This document shows, piece after piece, positions 30,067-39,280 of a stretch of 64,000 bases of DNA. The position numbers were made by a program, and so were the translations under genes. Position 1 is the stretch's first letter. Every line of letters starts with the position of its first letter. Source of the stretch: Pseudomonas sp. N040 (GTDB taxonomy: Bacteria > Pseudomonadota > Gammaproteobacteria > Pseudomonadales > Pseudomonadaceae); NCBI RefSeq assembly GCF_015637705.1, contig NZ_JADOBE010000002.1, positions 417,454 through 481,453 of the forward strand, written 5' to 3'. The notes below the pieces were generated by a model, which did no database searches, was not told where the DNA came from, and was given only the letters and a program-made list of their open reading frames with translations.

Positions 30067-31554
30067 TCAGGCCTCGCTGCGCACCCTTTTCACCGCATTC
30101 AACCAGCCATGATAGAGCTGCTGGCGATGGGCTTCATCCATCCGCGGTTCGAAGCGCTGCTCGCGGTGCCAGTGGCTGGCGATTTCCTCCAGACTGGCGA
30201 ACAGTCCCAGCTGCAGGCCGGCCAGATAGGCCACACCCAACGCTGTGGTTTCGGTCACTACCGGGCGTTCCACCGGCACGCCGAGGATGTCGGCGAGAAA
30301 CTGCATGACCCAGTTATTCACCACCATGCCCCCGTCCACGCGCAACGCACTCGGCGCACTGGCGCCATCGCGGCGCATGGCTTCAAGCAGGTCGCGGGTC
30401 TGGTAACACACCGCCTGCAGGCCGGCAGTGACTATCTCCTTGATCCCGGTGTCGCGGGTCAGGCCGAAGATCGCGCCGCGCGCCTTCGGGTCCCAGTACG
30501 GCGCACCCAGACCGGTGAAGGCCGGCACCAGATAGACGCCGCAGGCATCGCCGGTCTGCTCGGCCATCGCCTCGCTGTCACTGGCGTGGCTGATCAGCTT
30601 GATGCCGTCGCGCAGCCACTGCACGGCCGCACCGGCGACAAAAATACTGCCCTCCACCGCATAGCTGACCTTGCCATTGAGGCGGTAACCAACGGTGGTG
30701 AGCAGGCGGTTCTGCGAGGTGACTGGCTGCTCGCCGGTGTTCTGGATCATGAAACAACCGGTGCCATAGGTGCTCTTGACCATGCCCCGGCTGAAGCAGG
30801 CCTGCCCAACCAGCGCCGCCTGCTGGTCGCCGGCCATGGCCAGCACCGGAATCGCCGCACCGAGCAACTGCGCATCGGTCACTCCAAAGTCGGCGGCACA
30901 GTCGAGCACCTCGGGCAACAAGCTGCGCGGGATATCGAACAACTTGAGCAGTGCGTCATCCCACTGCTGCGTATGAATATTGAACAGCAAGGTGCGCGAG
31001 GCATTGGTCGCATCGGTCTTGTGCGAACGCCCTCCGGTCAGGCGCCAGAGCAGGAAGCTGTCCACCGTACCGAAACGCAGTTCACCGCGCTCAGCACGCT
31101 CACGGGCGCCGGGCACCTGCTGCAGAATCCAGCGGATCTTGGTCGCGGAAAAATACGGATCAATCAGCAGCCCGGTGCGCGCGGCGACATCGGCTTCATG
31201 CCCGGCTGCTTTCAGTTCGGCGCAATAATCGGCGGTGCGGCGGTCCTGCCAGACAATGGCCGGATGAATGGTTGCACCGGTCACGGCATCCCAGATGAGC
31301 GTGGTTTCACGCTGATTGGTAATGCCGATGGCGCTTACTTCGCCGGCCGCAAGGCCTTTGTGACGCAACGCCTGCTGGCAGACCAGCAAGGTGCTTTGCC
31401 AGATTTCCTCGCCATCGTGCTCGACCCAGCCATCCTTGGGGAAATACTGTTTGAATTCTTGCTGGGCACTGGCCTGAGGCACCCCGTCCGCGTCGAACAG
31501 AATGGCGCGGCTGCTGGTGGTGCCCTGGTCGATGGCTAGAAGGTAGCGTGGCAT
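30067..31554 (-). CDS. glpK: Glycerol kinase
   Basis: The enzyme phosphorylates glycerol to sn-glycerol 3-phosphate in the cytosol. The 495-residue protein begins with the ATP-grasping [16 protein letters not shown] and has [63 protein letters not shown] and [19 protein letters not shown]. It is complete. Unlike the usual Pseudomonas glpF-glpK-glpR-glpD order, glpK here faces away from glpR-glpD and has no glpF beside it; a DUF1254 lipoprotein gene lies 68 bases upstream on the same strand and may share its transcript. Confidence 0.98.
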   Translation of the reverse strand: MPRYLLAIDQGTTSSRAILFDADGVPQASAQQEFKQYFPKDGWVEHDGEEIWQSTLLVCQQALRHKGLAAGEVSAIGITNQRETTLIWDAVTGATIHPAIVWQDRRTADYCAELKAAGHEADVAARTGLLIDPYFSATKIRWILQQVPGARERAERGELRFGTVDSFLLWRLTGGRSHKTDATNASRTLLFNIHTQQWDDALLKLFDIPRSLLPEVLDCAADFGVTDAQLLGAAIPVLAMAGDQQAALVGQACFSRGMVKSTYGTGCFMIQNTGEQPVTSQNRLLTTVGYRLNGKVSYAVEGSIFVAGAAVQWLRDGIKLISHASDSEAMAEQTGDACGVYLVPAFTGLGAPYWDPKARGAIFGLTRDTGIKEIVTAGLQAVCYQTRDLLEAMRRDGASAPSALRVDGGMVVNNWVMQFLADILGVPVERPVVTETTALGVAYLAGLQLGLFASLEEIASHWHREQRFEPRMDEAHRQQLYHGWLNAVKRVRSEA

Positions 31555-31622
31555 GAACTGTCCCTGTGTGAATGGCAGGCCGCAACCCTAACCGGTTTTA
31601 CCCGGCTTGGGCAGCCACTTGC

Positions 31623-33098
31623 TCAGTCAGCCACCTTGAGTGCCGGCGGTTGCCAGGAACCCGCGCCCGGCGGCAGGATCGACGGCGCAGTGGCCCGCGG
31701 CCAGTACAGGCGCATGACCAGGTAGATCGGACCGTCCGGTGCCGGCAGCCAGTTGGATTGCCTGGCCTTGCCCGGAGAGTCTTTCTGGATATAAAGCGTC
31801 AGTGACCCATCGGGATTTATCTGCATGCCGGGCAGCATGGGGGAATTGATCAGGTAGCGGTTGATCGGGTTCTTGATCAGGAACTGGGTCTTGCCGTCGT
31901 ACATGGTCACCGACCAGAACGCGTTGACCGGCGGGAACTGGCCCTTGGCAAAGGTCAGTGTGTACTTGTGCTTGCTGCCGTCGAGCACATCGCCGTTGGC
32001 CAGCGTCTTGGTCAGCGGATACATCGCCTCAACTGCATCGTTGCCGTAGATGCCACCCTTGGCCGCTGCGGCACGCTTGATCCAGTCGCCGCTGTAGAAC
32101 GCGCGGTCGCCGAACAGCGAGCCAACCGACCAGCCGTTGATGTTCTTCATCCCGGCGGCCAGGTACTTGTCGACCTTGCTGTCACCGTCCTTCATCGCCA
32201 GCACGATGGCCGCCTTGTGCTCAAGCGAGAGGTCCTTGAAGTTGAACTGCTTGTCCGGGCCGATGCCGATGCTCGCCAGTTTGGCGCGAATCGCCTTTTC
32301 CTCAGGGCCGGGCGGCGCGAACTGCAGGGCGAAGTCGAGGTACTCGAAGAAATTGGTCTTGACCAAGTCCTTGTCGATCTTCGGGAAATTGATCGCCGGC
32401 GCTGCCGCAGGGGCCGGCTGCTTCAGGTACGCCGATAGCGGCTGCACCTTGTAACCCGCCTGCACCTTCACCACGTTAGGCATGTCCTTGGCGTCGATCA
32501 GCTGGGTACGGTACGCGGCCAACGAGAAGTCGGTGGTCGAGTGGAAGACTTTCTTGATGCCAGCTGGTGTTTCGCCCTTCCAGTTGGGCCCGACCACCAG
32601 GTAGTCACCCGCTTCACTGCCGGTGGCGCGGCTGCCAATGTAGCCGTAGTTGAAGGTATTGCCGTCGTTGAGCATCACCGAGTAGTAGCGGTGCTTGTCC
32701 ACCGCCGGCACCGACAGCACCAGCGGCTCGGCACGCAGATCCATCCACAGCAGCGAGTAAGGCGTGTCGCTGTTGGGCGTGATGATGGCCGTGTCCTTAT
32801 AGGTAAAGACCCGCGCCTCGTTGAAAATCTGGTTGAACGGGGCCTTGTACTGGCCCGAGTTCCTGTCCACCGCATACTCGTACATGACGGCATAGTTCAT
32901 CACGATCGGCAGACCGTAGATGAAGCCCTCCTCGGCGATGGCCTTGGTCTCCTCGATGCCGGGCACGGTCACCCCGGCCTGGCGATCGGTCTGTTCGGCC
33001 TGACTGATGGTGTCACCCGGATGAGTGCAAGCAGAGAGCAACAGCGTGCTGCCCGCCGCGGCCAGCACAAGCCCGGCAAGCCAAGCATTTTTATTCAT
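31623..33098 (-). CDS. DUF1254/DUF1214 lipoprotein
   Basis: The 491-residue protein has a lipoprotein signal ending LLLSAC, so it would be lipid-anchored at Cys24. An N-terminal DUF1254 part (EGFIYGLPIVMNYAVMYEYAVD; FTYKDTAIITPNSDTPYSLLWMDLRAEPLVLSVP is its core) is followed by a C-terminal DUF1214 part (FPPVNAFWSVTMYDGKTQFLIKNPINRYLI; DGSLTLYIQKDSPG). Proteins of this pair of domains are widespread and uncharacterised. The ATG at 33098 has GAGGT eight bases upstream. It may be co-transcribed with glpK downstream; a functional link to glycerol is not shown. Confidence 0.9.
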   Translation of the reverse strand: MNKNAWLAGLVLAAAGSTLLLSACTHPGDTISQAEQTDRQAGVTVPGIEETKAIAEEGFIYGLPIVMNYAVMYEYAVDRNSGQYKAPFNQIFNEARVFTYKDTAIITPNSDTPYSLLWMDLRAEPLVLSVPAVDKHRYYSVMLNDGNTFNYGYIGSRATGSEAGDYLVVGPNWKGETPAGIKKVFHSTTDFSLAAYRTQLIDAKDMPNVVKVQAGYKVQPLSAYLKQPAPAAAPAINFPKIDKDLVKTNFFEYLDFALQFAPPGPEEKAIRAKLASIGIGPDKQFNFKDLSLEHKAAIVLAMKDGDSKVDKYLAAGMKNINGWSVGSLFGDRAFYSGDWIKRAAAAKGGIYGNDAVEAMYPLTKTLANGDVLDGSKHKYTLTFAKGQFPPVNAFWSVTMYDGKTQFLIKNPINRYLINSPMLPGMQINPDGSLTLYIQKDSPGKARQSNWLPAPDGPIYLVMRLYWPRATAPSILPPGAGSWQPPALKVAD

Positions 33099-33208
33099 GG
33101 CGCATACCTCGACAGTGGAACGACTGAAGCAATACCCCCGCTCAGGCAGGAGCAACAGGAAGAGCAGCACATCGTCGCCAGACTGATGCCGAGCGAGTCT
33201 GAAGGTGG

Positions 33209-33634
33209 TCAAGGCTGCATTGTAGTGACTGATTTCGCCCCTTCAAGAACCGGCCCAACGGCTTCGGCAGTAGCCCGGTAAACGTACACAAACAACAGGC
33301 TGTACAGTGCATCAGCCAGCACCAGCAGCGGCAGGAACCAGCCAAGCACGGCGCCAAACCAGGCGTACCAGACCAGCGCTACCACCGTCAGCTTGCCGGC
33401 GACACCCAGCAGGATCAGCGGGCGAAAGCGGCGGATATCCCAGGCGATCAGGGCGTAGAGCACGCCGAACAGCACAATGCTGCAACCCGTCAACTGCATG
33501 AACAGGCTGACCAGCGGACTGCCCGCCGCCCCCAGCAGCTCGGTCATGTGCTGCGGCAGCAGCAGGAACGGCACCCCGGCCAGCAGATTGAACAGCGCAC
33601 CGCTGCCAAATACGCCCATCGACAATCGAGACAT
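33209..33634 (-). CDS. Small membrane protein of unknown function
   Basis: The 141-residue protein has four hydrophobic segments (about residues 5-25, 38-62, 72-93, 97-118) and a short cytosolic tail, so it is an inner-membrane protein. The motif LLLPQHMTELLG between helices 1 and 2 and the absence of charged residues in the helices give no catalytic clue. The ATG at 33634 has AAGGAAG seven bases upstream. I do not recognise a family. It lies between the DUF1254 gene and ybaK on the same strand. Confidence 0.7.
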   Translation of the reverse strand: MSRLSMGVFGSGALFNLLAGVPFLLLPQHMTELLGAAGSPLVSLFMQLTGCSIVLFGVLYALIAWDIRRFRPLILLGVAGKLTVVALVWYAWFGAVLGWFLPLLVLADALYSLLFVYVYRATAEAVGPVLEGAKSVTTMQP

Positions 33635-33749
33635 CTGCACTTCCTTTTCGGGAATTCCCGAACATTTATAGCCAACCGGCAAACCAACCGACTGTCACAG
33701 TTCAAATTAACCAGCTGGATGGCGCAGCGCGCTGAGTCCTTGAAGCCCC

Positions 33750-34220
33750 TCAACCGCGGCCGATTGGCGCAAAAACACCCCCGGTCAACTGCGCCAGCAG
33801 ATCCGCTGCCAGTTCCACTTCCAGACCACGCCGCCCGGCACTGACGAACACTGTCGGCCAATCGCGTGCAGCCACATCGATAAAGGTACGCAAGCGCTTC
33901 TTCTGCCCCAGCGGGCTGATACCGCCCAACAGATAACCGGTAGAACGTTGCGCTGCCTGCGGATCGGCCATCTCGACCTTCTTCACCCCGGCCGCCTGGG
34001 CCAGCGCCTTGAGGTCGAGGCTGCCGGCCACCGGCACCACCGCCACCAGCAGCTCGCCTTTTTCACTGGCGGCCAGCAGCGTCTTGAATACCCGCGCCGG
34101 GTCGAGGCCGAGCTTTTCCGCCGCCTCCAGTCCGTAGGAAGCCGCCTTGGGGTCATGCGTGTAGCTGTGCACCTGGTGCGCGGCCTTGGCATTTTTCAGC
34201 AGATCAATGGCTGGGGTCAT
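33750..34220 (-). CDS. ybaK: Cys-tRNA(Pro) deacylase YbaK
   Basis: A 156-residue trans-editing protein that removes Cys wrongly charged on tRNA-Pro. The INS-like fold is visible as YGLEAAEKLGLDPARVFKTLLA, VAVVPVAGSLDLKALAQAAG, and the conserved GYLLGGISPLGQKKRLRTFID segment. The lysine of VFKTLL corresponds to the key Lys of the family. The ATG at 34220 has no purine-rich ribosome-binding site in the preceding 20 bases, so it may be leaderless or weakly translated. It is divergent from glpR. Confidence 0.93.
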   Translation of the reverse strand: MTPAIDLLKNAKAAHQVHSYTHDPKAASYGLEAAEKLGLDPARVFKTLLAASEKGELLVAVVPVAGSLDLKALAQAAGVKKVEMADPQAAQRSTGYLLGGISPLGQKKRLRTFIDVAARDWPTVFVSAGRRGLEVELAADLLAQLTGGVFAPIGRG

Positions 34221-34269
34221 GTTCGAATGTGAAAAAAGGTTGACGTTTTGCGCGTACCATAGCCGAAAA

Positions 34270-34298
34270 TTCGCCGCTCCGCAGCATCCCGTTATAAT
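34270..34298 (+). promoter_or_regulatory. Candidate glpR promoter
   Basis: A perfect -10 hexamer TATAAT lies at 34293-34298, with TTCGCC (34270-34275) 17 bases upstream as a weak -35. The predicted leader is only about 20 bases, carrying AAAGGA before the glpR ATG. A GlpR-like half-site ATGTTCGAAT lies further upstream at 34219-34228. Confidence 0.6.
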
Positions 34299-34324
34299 GC
34301 CGCGTCACCCAGAAAGGATCGCCC

Positions 34325-35083
34325 ATGAGCCTCCCTCCCCGCCAGCAAAGCATTCTGGAACACGCCCGCGAACGCGGCTACGTGAGCATCGACGAGCTGA
34401 CCCAGGCCTTCGCCGTGACCCCGCAAACCATCCGCCGCGACATCAACCAGCTGGCCGCACAGGGCCTGCTGCGGCGCACTCACGGCGGTGCGGCGAGCGC
34501 AGCCTCGAGCATCCAGAACACCGCCTACGCGATGCGCGCCGGGCAGATGCGCGAGGAGAAGCAGCGCATAGCCGAAGCCATCGCCGCGCAGATCCCCGAC
34601 CACGCCTCGCTGTTCATCAACATCGGCACCACCACCGAAGCGATCGCCCGCGCCCTGCTCGGTCACCAGCACCTCAAGATCATCACCAACAACCTGCACG
34701 TCGCCGCCCAGCTCAGCGCCAAGGCCGATTTCGAGGTGCTGGTGGCCGGCGGCACGGTGCGCGCCGACGGCGGCGTGGTCGGCCAGAGTGCGGTGGACTT
34801 CATCCAGCAGTTTAAGGTTGACTTCGCGCTGGTCGGCATCAGCGGCATCGACGAGGATGGCAGCCTGCTCGACTTCGACTACCAGGAGGTACGGGTTTCC
34901 CAGGCGATCATCGACAACGCGCGCCAAGTGCTGCTGGCGGTTGACTCCAGCAAGTTCGGGCGCAATGCCGTGGTGCGCCTGGGTGCACTGGGCCTGGTCG
35001 ATCAACTGTTTACCGACGCCCCGCCGCCAGCCGCCATCGGCCGCCTGCTCGGCGAGCAGAAGGTCCAGCTGCATATCGTCTGA
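34325..35083 (+). CDS. glpR: Glycerol 3-phosphate regulon repressor (DeoR family)
   Basis: The 252-residue protein has the DeoR helix-turn-helix ([24 protein letters not shown]...[13 protein letters not shown], residues 6-46) and the sugar-phosphate sensor domain ([54 protein letters not shown]). It should repress glpD until sn-glycerol 3-phosphate binds. It lies 122 bases upstream of glpD, with a near-perfect GlpR operator between them at 35151-35170. Confidence 0.97.
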   Translation: MSLPPRQQSILEHARERGYVSIDELTQAFAVTPQTIRRDINQLAAQGLLRRTHGGAASAASSIQNTAYAMRAGQMREEKQRIAEAIAAQIPDHASLFINIGTTTEAIARALLGHQHLKIITNNLHVAAQLSAKADFEVLVAGGTVRADGGVVGQSAVDFIQQFKVDFALVGISGIDEDGSLLDFDYQEVRVSQAIIDNARQVLLAVDSSKFGRNAVVRLGALGLVDQLFTDAPPPAAIGRLLGEQKVQLHIV

Positions 35084-35150
35084 GGCAGGCCCTGCCCATT
35101 TGGAGATTCAAGCCTGCCGGGCTGGCGCAGCGGAGTTTCTTCGAATAGCA

Positions 35151-35170
35151 TATTTTCGGAAACGAACATA
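35151..35170. promoter_or_regulatory. GlpR operator upstream of glpD
   Basis: TATTTTCG-GAAA-CGAACATA is an inverted repeat with one mismatch (7 of 8 pairs) and matches the enterobacterial GlpR operator pattern TATGTTCG-N4-CGAACATA. It is 36 bases before the glpD ATG, overlapping the place for a promoter; CAATAT at 35179-35184 could be the -10. Confidence 0.8.
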
Positions 35171-35205
35171 CCATTGTTCAATATATGACTTCCGGGACTT
35201 GCGCC

Positions 35206-36747
35206 ATGCCCAGCAACCAGCCCCATCCGCTCGCCAAAATCCATGACCTGGCCATCATCGGCGGCGGCATCAACGGCGCCGGTATCGCCGCCGATGCCGC
35301 CGGCCGCGGGCTGTCGGTATTCCTCTGCGAGATGGACGACCTGGCCAGTCACACCTCCTCGGCCAGCAGCAAGCTGGTGCATGGCGGCTTGCGCTACCTC
35401 GAACACTACGAGTTCCGCCTGGTGCGCGAGGCGCTGGCCGAGCGCGAAGTGCTGCTGGCCAAGGCGCCGCACATTGTCCGCCCGTTGCAGTTCATCCTGC
35501 CGCACCGCCCGCACCTGCGCCCGGCCTGGATGATTCGTGCCGGGCTGTTTCTCTACGACCATCTGGGCCGGCGCGAGCGCCTGCCGGCCTCGCGCGGCCT
35601 GCACTTTGGCCCCGAAAGCCCGCTCAAGCCGAGCATCACCCGCGGTTTCGCCTATGCCGACTGCTGGGTGGATGACGCCCGCCTGGTGCTGCTCAACGCC
35701 CTGGCCGCCCATGAAAGCGGCGCGCGCATCGCCACCCGCACGCGTTGCCTGAGTGCCACCCGCCACGCCGAACACTGGCACCTGCAACTGCAGCACGCCG
35801 ACGGCCGCCGCGAGAACCTGCTGGCCCGGGCCCTGGTAAATGCCAGCGGCCCCTGGGTGGCCAGCTTCATCAAGGAAGGTCTCAGGCAGCATTCCCCCTA
35901 CGGCATTCGCCTGATCCAGGGCAGCCACCTGATCGTGCCGCGCCTGTACGACGGCGAGCAGGCCTACATCCTGCAGAACGAGGACCGGCGCATCGTCTTC
36001 GTCATCCCCTACCTGGAGCGCTTCAGCGTGATCGGCACCACCGACCGCGAATACCACGGTGATCCGGCCCAGGTGAGCATCAGCGAAGAGGAGACCGATT
36101 ACCTGCTGAACGTGGTCAACGCCCACTTCAAACAGCAAATAACGCGCGGTGACATCCTGCACACCTACTCCGGGGTGCGGCCGCTGTGCGATGACGAGTC
36201 CGATGACCCATCGGCAGTAACCCGCGACTACACCCTGTCGCTCTCCGGAAAATCCGGCGAAGCACCGCTGCTCTCGGTGTTCGGCGGCAAACTGACCACC
36301 TACCGCAAGCTGGCCGAAGCCGCGCTGGCGCAACTGGCGCCCTGGTTCCCCGGGATGGCCGCTGCCTGGACTGCCGGCGCGCCGCTGCCCGGCGGAGAAA
36401 ACATGCAGAGTGCCGAACAACTGGCCCGCACCCTCTGCCAGCGCACGCCCTGGTTGCCGGCGACACTGGCCGAGCGCTGGGCGCGCACCTATGGCAGCCG
36501 CAGCTGGCAGATACTCGAGGGCCTGCACGGCCTCGACGAACTGGGTGAAGACTTCGGTGGCGGCCTGCACCAACGCGAGGTGGACTATCTATGCCGGGTC
36601 GAATGGGCTCTGAGCGCCGAGGACATTCTCTGGCGGCGCACCAAGCTGGGCCTGTTCCTCGATGCCGCGCAGCAGGCGCACCTGCAGGCCAGCCTGGAGA
36701 GCCGGGCAGCCGGGGAATGCGCGCATGCCGACGAAAATAGCCGCTGA
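35206..36747 (+). CDS. glpD: Aerobic glycerol-3-phosphate dehydrogenase
   Basis: A membrane-associated FAD enzyme that oxidises sn-glycerol 3-phosphate to dihydroxyacetone phosphate and reduces quinone. The 513 residues fit the P. aeruginosa length. The FAD motif LAIIGGGINGAGIAADAAGRG is followed by SHTSSASSKLVHGGLRYLEHYEFRLVREAL (the GlpD signature; parts shown), VIGTTDREYHGDP and a C-terminal helical domain. The ATG at 35206 is preferred over one seven codons upstream, which would sit in the promoter. It completes, with glpK and glpR, the glycerol route, though glpF is absent here. Confidence 0.97.
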   Translation: MPSNQPHPLAKIHDLAIIGGGINGAGIAADAAGRGLSVFLCEMDDLASHTSSASSKLVHGGLRYLEHYEFRLVREALAEREVLLAKAPHIVRPLQFILPHRPHLRPAWMIRAGLFLYDHLGRRERLPASRGLHFGPESPLKPSITRGFAYADCWVDDARLVLLNALAAHESGARIATRTRCLSATRHAEHWHLQLQHADGRRENLLARALVNASGPWVASFIKEGLRQHSPYGIRLIQGSHLIVPRLYDGEQAYILQNEDRRIVFVIPYLERFSVIGTTDREYHGDPAQVSISEEETDYLLNVVNAHFKQQITRGDILHTYSGVRPLCDDESDDPSAVTRDYTLSLSGKSGEAPLLSVFGGKLTTYRKLAEAALAQLAPWFPGMAAAWTAGAPLPGGENMQSAEQLARTLCQRTPWLPATLAERWARTYGSRSWQILEGLHGLDELGEDFGGGLHQREVDYLCRVEWALSAEDILWRRTKLGLFLDAAQQAHLQASLESRAAGECAHADENSR

Positions 36748-36869
36748 AACGGCCAAACCATGGCCGATATGAATATCCGTCGTCATCCGGCCAAAACCCA
36801 AGGTATTCTTCGGCCCCAGCGTCCTGCCGAGTCAGGCCTACCCCAAACCATAACCATAGGCATCGCTTG

Positions 36870-38072
36870 ATGAACCTGATTAGCACCCTCCGCACCCGCA
36901 TCAATGGCCGGGTCCTGCCCATGCTGAACTTTCCCAAGCCGTTCTCCTTTGTCGGCGCCGGCTCGTCGCTCTCCCTGTGCCGTGAAATCGCCGGCACCGG
37001 GGTCAAGCGCCTGCTGCTGATCACCGACGGCCCGCTGTTCAAGATGGGCCTGGTCGATCCGATCATTGCCGCCCTCAAGGACAGCGGCCTGACCGTCGAG
37101 GTCTACAGCGACGTGGTGCCCGACCCGGGCTTCGAGATCGTCATGGCTGGCGTCGAGAAGCTCAAGGCATTCAAGGCCGACGCGGTACTGGCGGTCGGCG
37201 GCGGCTCGTCGATCGACTGCGCCAAGGCCATCCTGATGTGCCATGCCAACAACACCCACCCATCGAAACTCACCGGCATCTGGCTGTACGCCGCACCGCG
37301 CAAGCGCATCCTGCCGTTCTTTGCCGTACCCACCACGGCCGGCACCGGCTCGGAAGTGACCATTGCCGCGGTGGTTTCCGACAAGGCCGCACAGATCAAG
37401 TACGCCATGGTCGACCCGAAGATGGTGCCGTCGATGATCGCCCTCGACCCGAGCCTGATGACCGGCCTGCCGCCCTTCATCACCGCCCCCACCGGCATGG
37501 ATGCGCTGACCCACGCGGTGGAAGCCTACATCTCCACCATGGCCACCGCGGAAACCGATGAACTGGCGCGCATGGCCACCGCCAGCATCGTGCGCAACCT
37601 GCCAACCGCCTACAGCAACGGCAGCGACGTGCAGGTCCGCGAAAGCATGGCGGTCGCCTCGAGCATGGCCGGCCTGGCCTTCACCCGCGCCGGAGTCGGC
37701 TATGTGCACGCCTTTGCCCACCAGATGGGCGGCCTGTACCACGTGCCCCACGGGCTGGCCAACGCCATCATCCTGCCGCTGGTGCTGGAGTTCTCCAAGG
37801 TCAAGTGCGCGTCCCGCCTGGCCGATCTGGCTCGTGTCAGCGGAATAGGCCAGGAGGGGGACAACGACACCCAACTGGCTGACGCCTTTATCGCGCACAT
37901 CCGCCAGATGAACGCCGCGATGGACATTCCGCAGACCTTCAAGGACCTCAAGCGCGAGGACTTCGAGAAGATTATCGACCGTGCACTGAGCGAGGCCCAC
38001 GGCACCTATGGCGTGCCGCGCTACATGAGCCGCGCCGACTCGGCGGAAATGCTCAACAAGCTGCTGGCCTGA
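36870..38072 (+). CDS. Iron-containing (group III) alcohol dehydrogenase
   Basis: The 400-residue protein belongs to the Fe-dependent ADH family: LLITDGPLFKMGLVDPI, the NAD-binding AVGGGSSIDCAKA, PTTAGTGSEVT, PTGMDALTHAVEAYIS and AHQMGGLYHVPHGLANAIILP, which together contain the Asp and three His metal ligands. An N-terminal extension (MNLISTLRTRINGRVLPML) precedes the usual start. The ATG at 36870 is used rather than TTG three bases before. It follows glpD by 122 bases and might act on a glycerol-derived or primary alcohol, but this is only suggested by position. Confidence 0.92.
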   Translation: MNLISTLRTRINGRVLPMLNFPKPFSFVGAGSSLSLCREIAGTGVKRLLLITDGPLFKMGLVDPIIAALKDSGLTVEVYSDVVPDPGFEIVMAGVEKLKAFKADAVLAVGGGSSIDCAKAILMCHANNTHPSKLTGIWLYAAPRKRILPFFAVPTTAGTGSEVTIAAVVSDKAAQIKYAMVDPKMVPSMIALDPSLMTGLPPFITAPTGMDALTHAVEAYISTMATAETDELARMATASIVRNLPTAYSNGSDVQVRESMAVASSMAGLAFTRAGVGYVHAFAHQMGGLYHVPHGLANAIILPLVLEFSKVKCASRLADLARVSGIGQEGDNDTQLADAFIAHIRQMNAAMDIPQTFKDLKREDFEKIIDRALSEAHGTYGVPRYMSRADSAEMLNKLLA

Positions 38073-38077
38073 GCCGC

Positions 38078-38152
38078 GGCGCCAGGCAAGCGCAGGGCGC
38101 GGGCAACTCGCCGGGGGCAGTGCGCGCTGCCCCTGCCCTGCGGCCTGGCGCC
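38078..38152 (+). terminator. Long multi-stem hairpin after the Fe-ADH gene
   Basis: GGCGCCAGGC (38078-38087) pairs perfectly with GCCTGGCGCC (38143-38152); inside it GCAGGGC (38092-38098) pairs with GCCCTGC (38135-38141), and GGGGCAG (38114-38120) with CTGCCCC (38127-38133). There is no T run. It may terminate by Rho-independent pausing or protect the mRNA end. Confidence 0.55.
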
Positions 38153-38214
38153 CGTCCATTCAGACTCGACAACCGCTTCTGAATGAGACAGTCTCACCCG
38201 GATATTGATCTTCG

Positions 38215-38227
38215 CGAACTCTATTCA
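38215..38227. promoter_or_regulatory. Candidate MetR autoregulatory site
   Basis: CGAA-CTCTA-TTCA matches the MetR consensus TGAA-N5-TTCA at seven of eight positions and lies 39 bases before the metR start. A second inverted repeat TGAGAC-A-GTCTCA is at 38184-38196. Confidence 0.4.
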
Positions 38228-38265
38228 CGTTGATCCATTCCCCAGCCCCCGCCAGCGAGACCGTC

Positions 38266-39186
38266 ATGCTCGAGATTCGCCACCTGAAAACCCTGCACGC
38301 CCTGCGCGAGTCGGACAGCCTGGTGGAGGCCGCGGAGCGCCTGCACCTGACCCAGTCGGCACTGTCACACCAGTTCAAGGAGCTGGAGAGCCAGCTCGGC
38401 CTGCCGCTGTTCGTGCGCAAGACCAAGCCGGTGCGTTTCACCAGCGCCGGCCTGCGCCTGCTGCAACTGGCCGACAGTCTGCTGCCGCAACTGCGCAGCG
38501 CCGAGCGCGACCTGGCCCGCCTGAGTGGTGGCACCGCCGGCAGGCTGCACATGGCCATCGAATGCCACAGCTGCTTCCAGTGGCTGATGCCGACCATCGA
38601 CCAGTTCCGCGATGCCTGGCCGGAAGTCGAGCTGGACCTGGCCTCGGGCTTCTCCTTCGCCCCGCTGCCGGCGCTGGCGCGCGGCGACCTCGACCTGGTG
38701 GTGACCTCCGATCCGGTGGAACTGCCCGGCATCACCTATGTGCCGCTGTTCACCTACGAGGCGCTGCTCGCCGTGGCCAACCAGCACCCGCTGGCCGGCA
38801 AGGCTTACATCGTGGCTGAGGACCTGGCGCGGGAAACCCTGATCACCTACCCGGTCGAGCGCGACCGGCTGGATATCTTCACCCGTTTCCTTGAGCCGGC
38901 GGATGTCGAGCCGGCGCAGATACGCACCGCCGAAATGACCATGATGATGATGCAGCTGGTGGCCAGTGGCCGCGGCGTCTGCTGCCTGCCCAACTGGGCG
39001 CTGCACGAATACAGCTCGCGCGGCTACGTGACGGCCAAACGGCTCGGGGAAAAATCCCTGTATGCCACACTGTATGCCGGCATCCGCACCGACATGCTCG
39101 ATGCGCCGTTCATGCGCGACTTCCTGCTCACCGCCAAGGACACCTCGTTCGCCACCCTCGAAGGCGTCAGCGCCGCACGCGGCTGA
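38266..39186 (+). CDS. metR: LysR-type regulator MetR
   Basis: The 306-residue protein begins with LEIRHLKTLHALRESDSLVEAAERLHLTQSALSHQFKELES (read in parts), the MetR-type winged helix-turn-helix, and has the MetR sensor features ECHSCFQWLMPTIDQFR and PVERDRLDIFTRFLEPA. In E. coli MetR responds to homocysteine and activates methionine genes. The ATG at 38266 has GCGAGA upstream. No met gene is adjacent; in P. aeruginosa metR also lies near the glp cluster, as I recall. Confidence 0.93.
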   Translation: MLEIRHLKTLHALRESDSLVEAAERLHLTQSALSHQFKELESQLGLPLFVRKTKPVRFTSAGLRLLQLADSLLPQLRSAERDLARLSGGTAGRLHMAIECHSCFQWLMPTIDQFRDAWPEVELDLASGFSFAPLPALARGDLDLVVTSDPVELPGITYVPLFTYEALLAVANQHPLAGKAYIVAEDLARETLITYPVERDRLDIFTRFLEPADVEPAQIRTAEMTMMMMQLVASGRGVCCLPNWALHEYSSRGYVTAKRLGEKSLYATLYAGIRTDMLDAPFMRDFLLTAKDTSFATLEGVSAARG

Positions 39187-39233
39187 AGGAAGTCCCGGCG
39201 TTTTCCAGCGTCGGCACAGGCGGCCGGTGGCAG

Positions 39234-39270
39234 AAAAGCAAAAGCCCGCTGGCTGCGGGCTTTTGCTTTT
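39234..39270. terminator. Bidirectional rho-independent terminator
   Basis: A 16-bp perfect stem, AAAAGCAAAAGCCCGC (39234-39249) with its complement at 39255-39270, loop TGGCT. A and T tracts on both sides let it end metR and the convergent amt. Confidence 0.93.
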
Positions 39271-39280
39271 CCGGGCAGGG

